DNA of 12,151 nt from Candidatus Fibrimonadales bacterium (GCA_009777135.1 WRMM01000032.1:1-12151); one strand, 5' to 3'; numbered from the stretch's first letter, positions 1 to 6,748 are shown. Numbers and translations are program-made. Notes: generated by a model not told the origin, from the sequence alone.

Positions 1-364
1 CGTTGTATAAAACTATGAACTCAGGCTCGGGGATTTTAACCATCTTCTGCTTGTACAGGTCTTTGCTGTTGGTCAGCATTTCGTATTCCCTTGCCATGTA
101 AATAAGCATCCTGAGCGGCATGTTGTCATTGATGGTCGACTGGTGCTCAACCAAGACTACGAGCTTTCCGTCAATCACAAATGCTATGTCGTTTTGCTGC
201 TCCATGAAAAAGACATCGGAAAGGGTTATTATTTTTATTTCCGTTTCTTTTGGATAGTTTTTTCCGCTTACGGCGTTGTACATTTCCAGAAGCTGCTCCT
301 TTTCTCCGAACAGCGTAGTGAACACGCTGTTCTTGAATTTGCGGTTTGTGTTGGTCTCTCCCAT
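1..364 (-). CDS. Rpn-family PD-(D/E)XK nuclease / transposase-like protein, N-terminal part
   Basis: Reading the minus strand from ATG at 364-362 gives 121 open codons that run off the left edge, so the C-terminal half is missing. The protein starts MGETNTNRKFKNSVF and has the RKFK..VF..LF N-terminal motif, followed by NDIAFVI (Asp59) and LVEHQS (Glu73, Gln75), then NDNMPLRMLIYMAREYE. This is the pattern of the Rpn (recombination-promoting nuclease) / PDDEXK transposase-like family, in which the Asp and the E-x-Q are active-site residues. Family members are DNA endonucleases proposed to stimulate RecA-independent recombination; they occur as scattered paralogues in gut bacteria and are usually not on IS elements. 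An AGGAG ribosome binding site lies 6 nt before the ATG, which fixes the start. The gene is divergent from the dihydroorotase-like gene. The family call is firm from motifs; the cellular role is inferred. Confidence 0.85.
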   Translation of the reverse strand, partial: MGETNTNRKFKNSVFTTLFGEKEQLLEMYNAVSGKNYPKETEIKIITLSDVFFMEQQNDIAFVIDGKLVVLVEHQSTINDNMPLRMLIYMAREYEMLTNSKDLYKQKMVKIPEPEFIVLYN

Positions 365-370
365 TTTTTT

Positions 371-375
371 CTCCT
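371..375 (-). promoter_or_regulatory. Ribosome binding site of the Rpn-family gene
   Basis: The minus strand reads AGGAG here, 6 nt before the ATG at 364-362. This is a canonical Shine-Dalgarno site and supports that start codon. Confidence 0.75.
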
Positions 376-441
376 ATTTTTGGGTTGTTCTATCCCTTAG
401 ACGGAAAAAAGGGGGTAAAAAAATTTTAAAAATTCATTTTT

Positions 442-471
442 TTTGCATTTTGCAAACAAGTGTTGACACTT
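442..471. repeat. Two adjacent operator-like palindromes
   Basis: The first palindrome, 442-456, is TTTGCA-TTT-TGCAAA. One base later the second, 458-471, is AAGTGT-TG-ACACTT. Both are perfect. The second contains TTGACA (463-468), a consensus -35 sequence on the plus strand, but no good -10 box follows at 16-18 bp. Their place in a divergent intergenic region suggests binding sites for dimeric regulators. This is inference from symmetry only. Confidence 0.45.
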
Positions 472-519
472 TCAGCGATTTTAGCTCAAAAAGGCAGGTT
501 TTCGTTGTAATTATTTTGT

Positions 520-590
520 GGGTAACGGGAATCTCCATTTTACAAAAAGTCCATGCCACTTTTTGTAAAATTCCCCATTCCCTACTCCCA
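520..590. repeat. Hairpin with perfect 14-bp core and flanking heptad repeats
   Basis: Positions 537-550 (ATTTTACAAAAAGT) and 558-571 are perfect reverse complements around a 7-nt loop (551-557). The outer arms pair again: GGGAAT at 527-532 with ATTCCC at 577-582. The right flank is built of 7-mers, ATTCCCC (570-576), ATTCCCT (577-583) and ACTCCCA (584-590); the left flank has GGGTAAC (520-526) and GGGAATC (527-533) in the inverted sense. The element ends 36 nt before the dihydroorotase-like ATG. It could be a small interspersed repeat, a regulator site or an mRNA structure. It lacks the GC-rich stem and trailing T-tract of an ordinary intrinsic terminator. Confidence 0.6.
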
Positions 591-611
591 AGAATTGAGT
601 TAATATTTTAC

Positions 612-626
612 TATATTCTTAGTTTA
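612..626 (+). promoter_or_regulatory. Candidate leaderless promoter of the dihydroorotase-like gene
   Basis: TATATT at 612-617, in the context TTACTATATT, ends 9 nt before the ATG at 627. No Shine-Dalgarno sequence is present. A TTGAGTTAAT box at 595-604 lies upstream but is too close for a normal 17-bp spacer. If TATATT is the -10 box, transcription would start at or within a few nt of the ATG. The same arrangement is seen before recC and the lipoprotein gene. Confidence 0.4.
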
Positions 627-1847
627 ATGACAGAACAATCAATTCTAGTAAAAAATGTTCGTTCTTTTGCTCAAGGTTCTTGGCAAAGCGAACAGGATAT
701 GCTTTTGGGAAATAGCTCAAAAAATGCAATGGAAATAGATGGGAGCAAATGCCTTGCGCTGCCAGCTCTTTTTGCCATAGGCGCAGATTTTCAAGAACCG
801 GCGAGAGACGATGTGTATTCCTTTGCAGATGGCATTGAAGCAATGCGCAGAGGCGGATTTTATGGCTGCCTTTATGAAAGCAGCGCGAATCCCATAGACG
901 ACTTGCCGCAAATAACCTCTTTTAAGCAAATTTGCGAAAAGTCAAAACTTGATTTTGCACTCCTAGCCTCTTTCAGCAAAGCGAATGAACACAAAAATAT
1001 AAGCGAAATGCTGGAACTTGCAAACGGCGGAGCATACGGCTTTGGAGATGGCGGAATTTTGCCCGAAAAAATGCGTTTTTTGAGAATGGTTTTTGAGTAT
1101 GGCAAAGCAACTGGCAAAACATTTTACTTTCACCCTCTAGAACCAAGTTTAAGAAATTTTGGCGTTGCGCACGAGGGGCTTTATTCAGACGCAATAGGCT
1201 TTAAAGGCATCCCCGAACAGGCAGAAACAATAACCGTTTACCGAATTTTAGAATTTTCAAGATGGTTTGACGTTCCTGTGCATTTGCGAGAAATTTCATG
1301 CCAAAAAAGCTTGGAGCTGATAGCTCAGGCAAAAGCAAATGGAATCAAAGTGACTTGCGATGTTGGAATTTACCATCTTTTATTTGATGACTCAGCGCTA
1401 TTAAATCTCTCCTCGGAATATCGTTTTGATTCTCCGCTTAGAAGCGCAAAAGACAAAGAAGCCTTGTGGAATGGGCTTTTGGATGGCACGGTGCAATATA
1501 TTAGCTGCAACCACTTCCCTGTGCGCAAACAAGAAAAGCAAACGAATTTTGAAGATGCCTGCCCTGGGGCAGTCTCTTTGGAAATTGCGCTTTCTGCTCT
1601 GTGGCAAATAGCTGCGGAAAAAACTTCTGAGCATCCAGAGCGATTGTTGAGCTGGCTTGGAGCGAAAAATTTGGAACTTGAAAAGCCTGCAAATTTAATT
1701 CTTTTCAACCCAGATTTGGAATGGGAAGTCAGCGAAAATACCTTTGCCGGCTCGGTGTGCAATTCTCCGTTGCTGGGCAAAACATTAAAAGGAAAAATTA
1801 TTGGGACTTATTTGGGTTCAAAGTGGAACGAAGTATCTGCAAACTAG
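627..1847 (+). CDS. Dihydroorotase-family amidohydrolase with degenerate active site
   Basis: The product is a 406-aa protein of normal length for class I dihydroorotases (PyrC/PyrX), which form or hydrolyse the dihydroorotate ring in pyrimidine synthesis. Family landmarks occur in order: LPALFAIGADFQEP (residues 45-58), GGAYGFGDGG (134-143), HP (169-170), PVHLREIS (217-224), VTCDVGIYHLLFDD (242-255), CNHFP (294-298), PGAVSLE (313-319) and the C-terminal SPLLGKTLKGKIIGTYLGS. The usual H-x-H metal motif reads G52-A-D54, the second His of the HxxHxS motif is Glu222, the HH pair is Tyr249-His250, and the catalytic Asp of T-D-H is Asn295. It is therefore probably a non-catalytic paralogue like PyrX/PyrC', known in some bacteria as a structural partner of aspartate carbamoyltransferase; alternatively it has another role. 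ATG 627 is chosen because family similarity starts there. The 3' end overlaps the next gene. Confidence 0.85.
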   Translation: MTEQSILVKNVRSFAQGSWQSEQDMLLGNSSKNAMEIDGSKCLALPALFAIGADFQEPARDDVYSFADGIEAMRRGGFYGCLYESSANPIDDLPQITSFKQICEKSKLDFALLASFSKANEHKNISEMLELANGGAYGFGDGGILPEKMRFLRMVFEYGKATGKTFYFHPLEPSLRNFGVAHEGLYSDAIGFKGIPEQAETITVYRILEFSRWFDVPVHLREISCQKSLELIAQAKANGIKVTCDVGIYHLLFDDSALLNLSSEYRFDSPLRSAKDKEALWNGLLDGTVQYISCNHFPVRKQEKQTNFEDACPGAVSLEIALSALWQIAAEKTSEHPERLLSWLGAKNLELEKPANLILFNPDLEWEVSENTFAGSVCNSPLLGKTLKGKIIGTYLGSKWNEVSAN

Positions 1848-3289
1848 AGCAATTTGAAGTTCCGCTTTTGCAAAAAAACGCTATTCCCAAAATCATAGCA
1901 AATATTGCAGGCCGTGAAGTTTTCAATGTTCGCATAGAGCGGCTCGCTCTTGATTGCAGAAGAAAAGGAAAACCGCATTATGTTTGCAACGCAACCTTCA
2001 GCATTGAGCCAACGGATGAAATTCAGCAAAATTTAAATTCCAAAAATTTAATAAAAAAAAGCAATGCCAAGCCATGCGAAGTTTCTATTATAGGCGCGGG
2101 GCCAGCGGGTTTGTGGGCTGCTTATGCTTTGCTGTTAAAAGGGCATAAGGTTAATTTATATGAACAGGGAAAACCCGTTGAAGAAAGATTCAGAGACATT
2201 CGCAGATTTCTCAAAGGCAAAATTTTTCTGGAACATTCAAATATATTTTTTGGAGAAGGCGGAGCGGGCGCTTTTTCTGACGGAAAATTGAATACAAGAA
2301 GCCGCACAGAATTTTCGCAGGCAGTTCTTGGCGATTTGATAAGCTTGGGAGCATCCGAGGAAATTGCGTATTTATCAAAGCCTCATATTGGCACAGACCG
2401 ATTGCAATTTTTGATAAAAAAAATGAGAAAGCAGATTTTGGAACTTGGAGGCAATATTTATTTTGAAAGCAAATTGCAAGATATTTCGGTTTCTGGCAAT
2501 AGCTTGAATTCAATTTGCATAAACAAAAAATGGCAGCCATGCGAAACGCTTGTGCTTGCAAACGGGCATTCCGCAAGAGATATTTACGAGATGCTTTCTG
2601 CGCATGGCGTGGCTTTGGAGGGAAAATCCTTTGCTGTTGGCGTTCGTATTGAACATCCGCAAAGTTTTATAAATGAGCTTCGCTTTGGCAAAGGCGTTGA
2701 TTATAAATTGACGGGCGCCGCAGATTATACCTTAACCGGAAAAACCGCTTACAGCTTTTGCATGTGCCCAGGTGGAGTTGTGATACCCTGCGCATCTGAG
2801 CCAAATGGAGCAGCAACTAACGGGATGAGTTACAGCCGCCGCAATTCGCCGTTTGCAAACTCCGCTCTTGTTGTTCCGCATAGCATAGATAAAAACGATA
2901 TAAAAAGCGGAATTGCATTTCAGAGACAACTAGAGCAGGCTGCATTTGAAGTTGGCGGCAAAAATTTTTCCGTGCCCAAGCAAACCGCAAATAATTTTTT
3001 GGCAAAAAAATCTGCTCCATGCAATTTATGGGATTTTATGCCAAACGATATATGCCAAAATTTAGAAGCGGCTCTTTATGAATTTGATAAAAAAATGCCC
3101 GGATTTATAAAAAACGGACTTTTAATTGCGCCAGAAACAAGAACTTCTGCGCCCATTCGCATTGTTCGCAAAGAGAACTGCGAATCAGTTTCTGTTAGCG
3201 GCATTTACCCGATTGGCGAGGGTGCTGGCTATGCAGGCGGAATTTTGACAAGCGCGGCAGACGGGGTTAGGCTTGCTTATGCTATCTAA
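1823..3289 (+). CDS. FAD-dependent dehydrogenase, COG2509 type
   Basis: The protein is about 488 aa, with an N-terminal ~70-residue domain containing the family segment RLALDCRRKGKPHY, then a Rossmann dinucleotide fold with GAGPAG at residues 91-96 and the acidic strand end NLYEQG. GEGGAGAFSDGKLNTR (144-159), APETRTSAPIRI (436-447) and the FAD-closing segment GIYPIGEGAGYAGG (from 460) are hallmarks of the uncharacterised FAD-dependent dehydrogenases of COG2509. Substrate and partner are unknown. The start is uncertain. An ATG at 1721 would run 127 nt into the conserved 3' end of the dihydroorotase-like gene, so I prefer GTG 1823, which puts the family N-terminus near residue 5 and leaves a 25-nt overlap. 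The ribosome binding site is poor, which suggests translational coupling. No transmembrane segment is seen, so a soluble cytoplasmic enzyme is likely. Confidence 0.85.
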   Translation: MERSICKLEQFEVPLLQKNAIPKIIANIAGREVFNVRIERLALDCRRKGKPHYVCNATFSIEPTDEIQQNLNSKNLIKKSNAKPCEVSIIGAGPAGLWAAYALLLKGHKVNLYEQGKPVEERFRDIRRFLKGKIFLEHSNIFFGEGGAGAFSDGKLNTRSRTEFSQAVLGDLISLGASEEIAYLSKPHIGTDRLQFLIKKMRKQILELGGNIYFESKLQDISVSGNSLNSICINKKWQPCETLVLANGHSARDIYEMLSAHGVALEGKSFAVGVRIEHPQSFINELRFGKGVDYKLTGAADYTLTGKTAYSFCMCPGGVVIPCASEPNGAATNGMSYSRRNSPFANSALVVPHSIDKNDIKSGIAFQRQLEQAAFEVGGKNFSVPKQTANNFLAKKSAPCNLWDFMPNDICQNLEAALYEFDKKMPGFIKNGLLIAPETRTSAPIRIVRKENCESVSVSGIYPIGEGAGYAGGILTSAADGVRLAYAI

Positions 3290-3941
3290 AAATTTACTCT
3301 CGCTTTGCAATTCATCTTCGCTTTGGATTTACGAAAATTTAACCAAAATATTAAGAATTGATGAAGACGGAGGAAATACATGTTTTGGACTAACAATGCG
3401 CCTGCACAGGGAACTTGTAAAATTGGGATACGTTCCAAAGCTTTTGCTCGGGCATAAAAGGCATGTAAAAAACGCTCACTGCGCACTCAGCATTATTGAC
3501 AACGGAACAGAGCTTTTTCTAGACCCGGGCTATTTAATTTTTGACCCTTTGCCCATTCCGCCAAACATTCCGCAATTAAACAAAACAACATTCCCATTGC
3601 AGCCCAACTGGGTGCGTCTTGAGCGAGACGGCGAAAACCTAAGCCTCTGGACTGGCGTTGCAAATGAACCTGCAAAATTCCGTTTTTACTTTCCGCTAAA
3701 AGGCTGTTCCATGCAAGAATTTAATTTAGCCTGGGAACAAAGCTACGTTGGCGAAAGCATGAAATATCTGGTTTTCAACAAATTGGATAAAAAAGCCGGC
3801 GTTCAGTATTATTACCAAAACGGCAAGCTTTTAATAAGAACATCAAGCGGAACAACTCAGCAAAAAATTGAGAAACAGAACGAAGCAGAGTTGCTGTCAA
3901 GTGTTTTTGGCTTGGATAAGGATTTGCTTAGTCGTTATTGA
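3279..3941 (+). CDS. NAT-like (arylamine N-acetyltransferase fold) cysteine enzyme
   Basis: This is a 220-aa protein, shorter than the usual ~270 aa of arylamine N-acetyltransferases. The segment GGNTCFGLTMRLHRELVKLGY matches the NAT motif RGGxCFExNxxFxxxLxxLGF, with the catalytic cysteine at residue 35. NAHCALSI gives His67 and ELFLDPGY gives Asp82, which complete a Cys-His-Asp triad in the order and spacing of NAT and transglutaminase-like enzymes. The N-terminal helical part is short, and the C-terminal ~100 residues are not recognisable. Substrate unknown; acyl-CoA-dependent acyl transfer is an inference from the fold. ATG 3279 is used rather than the in-frame TTG at 3273; both lie inside the end of the preceding gene, so translation is coupled. 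The 3' end overlaps the convergent thiH by 14 nt. Confidence 0.65.
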   Translation: MLSKNLLSLCNSSSLWIYENLTKILRIDEDGGNTCFGLTMRLHRELVKLGYVPKLLLGHKRHVKNAHCALSIIDNGTELFLDPGYLIFDPLPIPPNIPQLNKTTFPLQPNWVRLERDGENLSLWTGVANEPAKFRFYFPLKGCSMQEFNLAWEQSYVGESMKYLVFNKLDKKAGVQYYYQNGKLLIRTSSGTTQQKIEKQNEAELLSSVFGLDKDLLSRY

Positions 3942-5046
3942 ATGTATCATCCCAGTCTTTCCAAACAGGATCATAGCCGTTTTGCTTTATTTTTTCTTCA
4001 ATCTCTGCGGGGCTTCTTGAATCATTCACCTCCCATTGCGTAAGCTCGGTTTTGGAAATTGCATAACCGCCTGGATCCGTGCGGCTGCCTGCGCTCATGG
4101 TGGTTAAGCCAAGCATCATGGCGCGGTCTCTGAAATTCGCTGATTCCCTTGTGCTCAGAGAAAGCTCCACGTCTGGGAAGCATATTCTGTAAGCGCATAT
4201 AAGCTGAACCAGCTCCCTGTCGCTTGGCGTGCATAATTCAAAAGTTTGCCCTTCAAAAGGTCTTAGCCTTGGGAAAGAAACTGAAAATTTGCTTTTCCAA
4301 TATGTTTCCTGCAAATAATTCAAATGCAAAGCGGTGAAAAAACTATCCACTCGCCAGTTTTCCAAGCCAAGCAAAGCTCCTATGCCTATTTTTCTTACTC
4401 CAGCTATTCCAACTCTGTCTGGGCAGTGCAAGCGATGTTCAAAAATACTTTTTTTGCCCTTTGGGTGATGCTGTTTGTAAGTTTCTTCCCTATAAGTTTC
4501 TTGATAAATATAAACCGCATTAACTCCGCTTTCTGCAAGCTGTGCATATTCTTCCATGCCAAGAGGCTGAACTTCTATTGAAATAGATGAAAAATGCTCG
4601 CGGCAAAGCTTTACCGCATTTAATATATACTCAAAACCTGCATTTGCAGGGCTTTCGCCAGTTACCAAAAGCACATGCTCAAAAGAGCCAAGTTTTTTTA
4701 TTGCTTCTATTTCTGCAAGAATTTCATTTGCAGAGAGAACTCTTCGCTCAATATGATTTTTTTGGCTAAATCCGCAATATACGCAAGAATTTGTGCAATC
4801 GTTTGAAAGATAAAGCGGCAGATATAGTTGGATTGTTTTTCCAAAACGCTGCAAGGTCAATTCCCTGCTTTTTTTTGCCATAGTTTCCAAATATGGCATG
4901 GCTGCTGGGGAAATCAAAGCCGCAAAATCTTCTATGTTCAAATTTTCTTTTTTTCTAAGGGCATATTCAACTGATTGCAAAGTGGCAGTGGTAATTTTCT
5001 TTTCCACTGCGCTCCAGTTTATTTTTGAGAAGATTGAGGAGAACAT
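3928..5046 (-). CDS. thiH: 2-iminoacetate synthase ThiH (radical SAM)
   Basis: The 372-aa length is typical of ThiH, which cleaves tyrosine with a SAM-derived radical to give dehydroglycine (2-iminoacetate) for the thiazole ring of thiamine, acting with ThiG and ThiS. The radical-SAM cluster motif CTNSCVYC supplies Cys84, Cys88 and Cys91. Other ThiH hallmarks follow: LLVTGE, IEVQPLGMEEY, VYIYQETY, HPKGKKS, IGIGALLGLENWR, FPRLRPFEG, LSTRESANFRD, MSAGSRTDPGGYA and the C-terminal GYDPVWKDWDD. ATG 5046 is chosen because AGGA stands 8 nt before it; a TTG at 5067 has less support. The start lies within the last 28 nt of the xylanase gene. No thiG, thiS or thiF is in the window, and no TPP riboswitch (CUGAGA-type core) is seen upstream. 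Anaerobes generally use ThiH in place of the oxygen-dependent ThiO. Confidence 0.96.
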   Translation of the reverse strand: MFSSIFSKINWSAVEKKITTATLQSVEYALRKKENLNIEDFAALISPAAMPYLETMAKKSRELTLQRFGKTIQLYLPLYLSNDCTNSCVYCGFSQKNHIERRVLSANEILAEIEAIKKLGSFEHVLLVTGESPANAGFEYILNAVKLCREHFSSISIEVQPLGMEEYAQLAESGVNAVYIYQETYREETYKQHHPKGKKSIFEHRLHCPDRVGIAGVRKIGIGALLGLENWRVDSFFTALHLNYLQETYWKSKFSVSFPRLRPFEGQTFELCTPSDRELVQLICAYRICFPDVELSLSTRESANFRDRAMMLGLTTMSAGSRTDPGGYAISKTELTQWEVNDSRSPAEIEEKIKQNGYDPVWKDWDDTFNND

Positions 5047-6692
5047 TCGCTTTTTCCTGTTCTGCAATGCACAAACTCTTCTTTTTTTCCAATGGTAATT
5101 TTATATTTGCCAGGGAAGCCTCTAAAATTAATTTCACCGGATTTGTCTGCGGTGCTTTGCAAATTTGTTGTCCAGGTTTTGTTCCACAAATTGTAAAGCG
5201 TGTCTGCCGCTGGCTTTGCTCTGCCATTGCCGTCAATTATTCCGCCATCTCTAATCCAGTGGCGCTTATCCCAAAAACCCCAAAGCAAAATACCGCTGAT
5301 CGCAGGGTGGCTAAACGCAGAGGTCACAAAGGTTTTGTAATTTTCTGCCTGCTGATTTTCGCTCATTCCCAGTCCAGTCATCTCAGAGCCAAAATCCAAT
5401 TCCGTTGCTTTTATAGGCAAACCCAAAGATGCCAGTTTATCAAGCCTCTCTTTTATCAAAGCTGGTATCACAGGGCGTGTTTGAAAATGGCATTGCACGC
5501 CAATTCCATGCACGGGAACACCGCGATCCAGCATTCCTTTTATAAGAGCGTAATACCTGTCCGTTTCGCCAGCGGCAACAACGTTGTATTCATTTATGTA
5601 AAGTTTTGCATTGGGGTCTGCGCGATGCGCCCAGATAAATGCGCTGTCTAAAATTTCCCATCCGCATTTATTGAACAGAAATGGCTCGTGAAAAGGCTCG
5701 TTCCAAACATCGTAGTCAATAATTTTTCCTTTATATTCTTTCAAGTCTCTATCTATGCGCATTTTAATATTTTTTTTCAAATCATCGCAAGAGCCTTGTA
5801 TGCTCCAATGCTTGTCAAAACCATAGCCTTGATGCCCCCACATAATGGCATGCGCTCTTAAATCCCAATCGTTTTCCTTTGTAAACTTCAAATATTCCTG
5901 CATTTCTTTTCTTTTAATATCGCCTTTTTTTGGTTCGTAATCTGGCCACTTGAAAATATTTTCATTAACTCCATGCCAAAAATATTTTGCCGCTGTTTTT
6001 CTGTACCATTTTTCCACGCTATCCTGCTGAACATTAAGGGCAAGCGCTGTGCCAAAAGGAAATTCGTGCTGCACAAGTTCTATGCGCGCTGTTTCGCCTG
6101 CCTTTGCCTTTAATTTAAAATCATGTTTGCGATGCTTTTCTATTCTGGCATTCGCTTCGCTATACCAGGTGGTGTCAAAGCTTGTGCCCAAGAATTCTAC
6201 AGCAACATCATCTACAAAAACGGTATCATTTATTGAGCCGAGCTGAAAATTGATATTGTTCAAACCGTGGCCTTTTTGATCTGCCAAAAAAGGCATTGCG
6301 TATTCCTTCCAGTCTTTTGAAAGTTCCCAAGTGCCAGCTTCTTTTTCTTTCCAGTCCGGACCAATGCCTTGCACAACCGCTTTCAAAATGCCATTGCCCT
6401 TTGCCTTGAAACTTAGTTTATAAACCGCAGAATCAGCCTGCCATTTAGGAGCCTGCAACTGCAAGCCCCAAACAGGATTAGGCGGTTTTTTAACAATAAT
6501 CCTTGCCCCCTTGGAACCATTCGCTCCCAATCCATCGCCGCCAATAACCGATTCCATATCGGCAGGTCCATCAGGATTATTCCACAAATACCACCCGCCA
6601 TTTCCCTGTTCCATATCTCCATTGGGGATAAGGTTTGCGGCGGCAACGCAAATGGAAAGCAATAAAAATAAAGCGATAAATTCAAAACGCAT
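5019..6692 (-). CDS. Secreted endo-1,4-beta-xylanase: CBM4/9-like module plus GH10 domain
   Basis: The 557-aa protein hydrolyses internal beta-1,4 bonds of xylan outside the cytoplasm. Residues 1-19 (MRFEFIALFLLLSICVAAA) are a Sec signal peptide; the cysteine in it does not sit in a good lipobox, so signal peptidase I cleavage near Ala19 is likely. Residues ~20-170, opening with NLIPNGDMEQGNGGW, resemble a CBM4/9 carbohydrate-binding module. Residues ~180-505 are GH10: NENIFKWPDYEPKKGD, RAHAIMWGHQ, acid/base Glu332 in DVWNEPF, nucleophile Glu431 in KATELDF, and WGFWDKRHWI. A short C-terminal beta segment (GEINFRGFPGKYKITIG, 519-535) is common at the end of such secreted glycosidases. The last ~20 residues also carry the thiH start signals. 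The start is well supported by AGAGG 8 nt upstream. Confidence 0.95.
   Translation of the reverse strand: MRFEFIALFLLLSICVAAANLIPNGDMEQGNGGWYLWNNPDGPADMESVIGGDGLGANGSKGARIIVKKPPNPVWGLQLQAPKWQADSAVYKLSFKAKGNGILKAVVQGIGPDWKEKEAGTWELSKDWKEYAMPFLADQKGHGLNNINFQLGSINDTVFVDDVAVEFLGTSFDTTWYSEANARIEKHRKHDFKLKAKAGETARIELVQHEFPFGTALALNVQQDSVEKWYRKTAAKYFWHGVNENIFKWPDYEPKKGDIKRKEMQEYLKFTKENDWDLRAHAIMWGHQGYGFDKHWSIQGSCDDLKKNIKMRIDRDLKEYKGKIIDYDVWNEPFHEPFLFNKCGWEILDSAFIWAHRADPNAKLYINEYNVVAAGETDRYYALIKGMLDRGVPVHGIGVQCHFQTRPVIPALIKERLDKLASLGLPIKATELDFGSEMTGLGMSENQQAENYKTFVTSAFSHPAISGILLWGFWDKRHWIRDGGIIDGNGRAKPAADTLYNLWNKTWTTNLQSTADKSGEINFRGFPGKYKITIGKKEEFVHCRTGKSECSPQSSQK
5055..5058 (-). promoter_or_regulatory. 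Ribosome binding site of thiH, inside the xylanase gene
   Basis: The minus strand reads AGGA here, 8 nt before ATG 5046-5044. It decides the thiH start and lies within the xylanase reading frame, so ribosomes finishing the xylanase pass over it. Confidence 0.6.
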
Positions 6693-6700
6693 AACTTTTT

Positions 6701-6705
6701 CCTCT
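6701..6705 (-). promoter_or_regulatory. Ribosome binding site of the xylanase gene
   Basis: The minus strand reads AGAGG here, 8 nt before ATG 6692-6690. It contrasts with the divergent recC gene, which has no such site. Confidence 0.7.
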
Positions 6706-6748
6706 TTTTAGTAATGTAGAAATCAATATTTAGCTTTTGTTGGATTTT

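Larger units (their letters stand above)
365..626. other. Divergent intergenic region, 262 bp
   Basis: This stretch lies between the minus-strand Rpn gene and the plus-strand dihydroorotase-like gene. No convincing gene is seen. An open frame from the dihydroorotase-like gene extends upstream to 276, but it starts inside the opposite gene, uses a TTG and has no family resemblance. The region is very A/T-rich around 410-450 and contains two adjacent palindromes (442-471), a long imperfect hairpin with 7-bp repeats (520-590) and a candidate leaderless promoter (612-626). Each is listed separately. Confidence 0.7.

Noticed and set aside
458..491. A sigma70-type promoter with TTGACA at 463-468
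   Set aside because: No acceptable -10 hexamer lies 16-18 bp downstream. I kept only the palindrome.
537..571. Intrinsic terminator
   Set aside because: The stem is AT-rich, no T-tract follows it, and it lies between divergent genes where no transcript needs to end.
276..626. Upstream extension of the dihydroorotase-like frame to a TTG at 276
   Set aside because: It overlaps the opposite Rpn gene, has no family resemblance, and runs through the hairpin and promoter-like sequences. The family match starts at ATG 627.
1370..1780. A 136-codon minus-strand open frame
   Set aside because: It lies fully opposite the dihydroorotase-like gene and has no recognisable domain; it is explained by the codon use of the plus strand.
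1721..1822. ATG 1721 as start of the FAD-dependent dehydrogenase
   Set aside because: It would overlap the conserved C-terminus of the dihydroorotase-like gene by 127 nt, and the added 34 residues do not look like the family N-terminus.
5025..5651. A 208-codon plus-strand open frame opposite the xylanase
   Set aside because: It is antisense to a well-supported GH10 gene, its product is a Cys-, Phe- and Arg-rich mix with no motif, and it has no upstream signal. It is a shadow frame.
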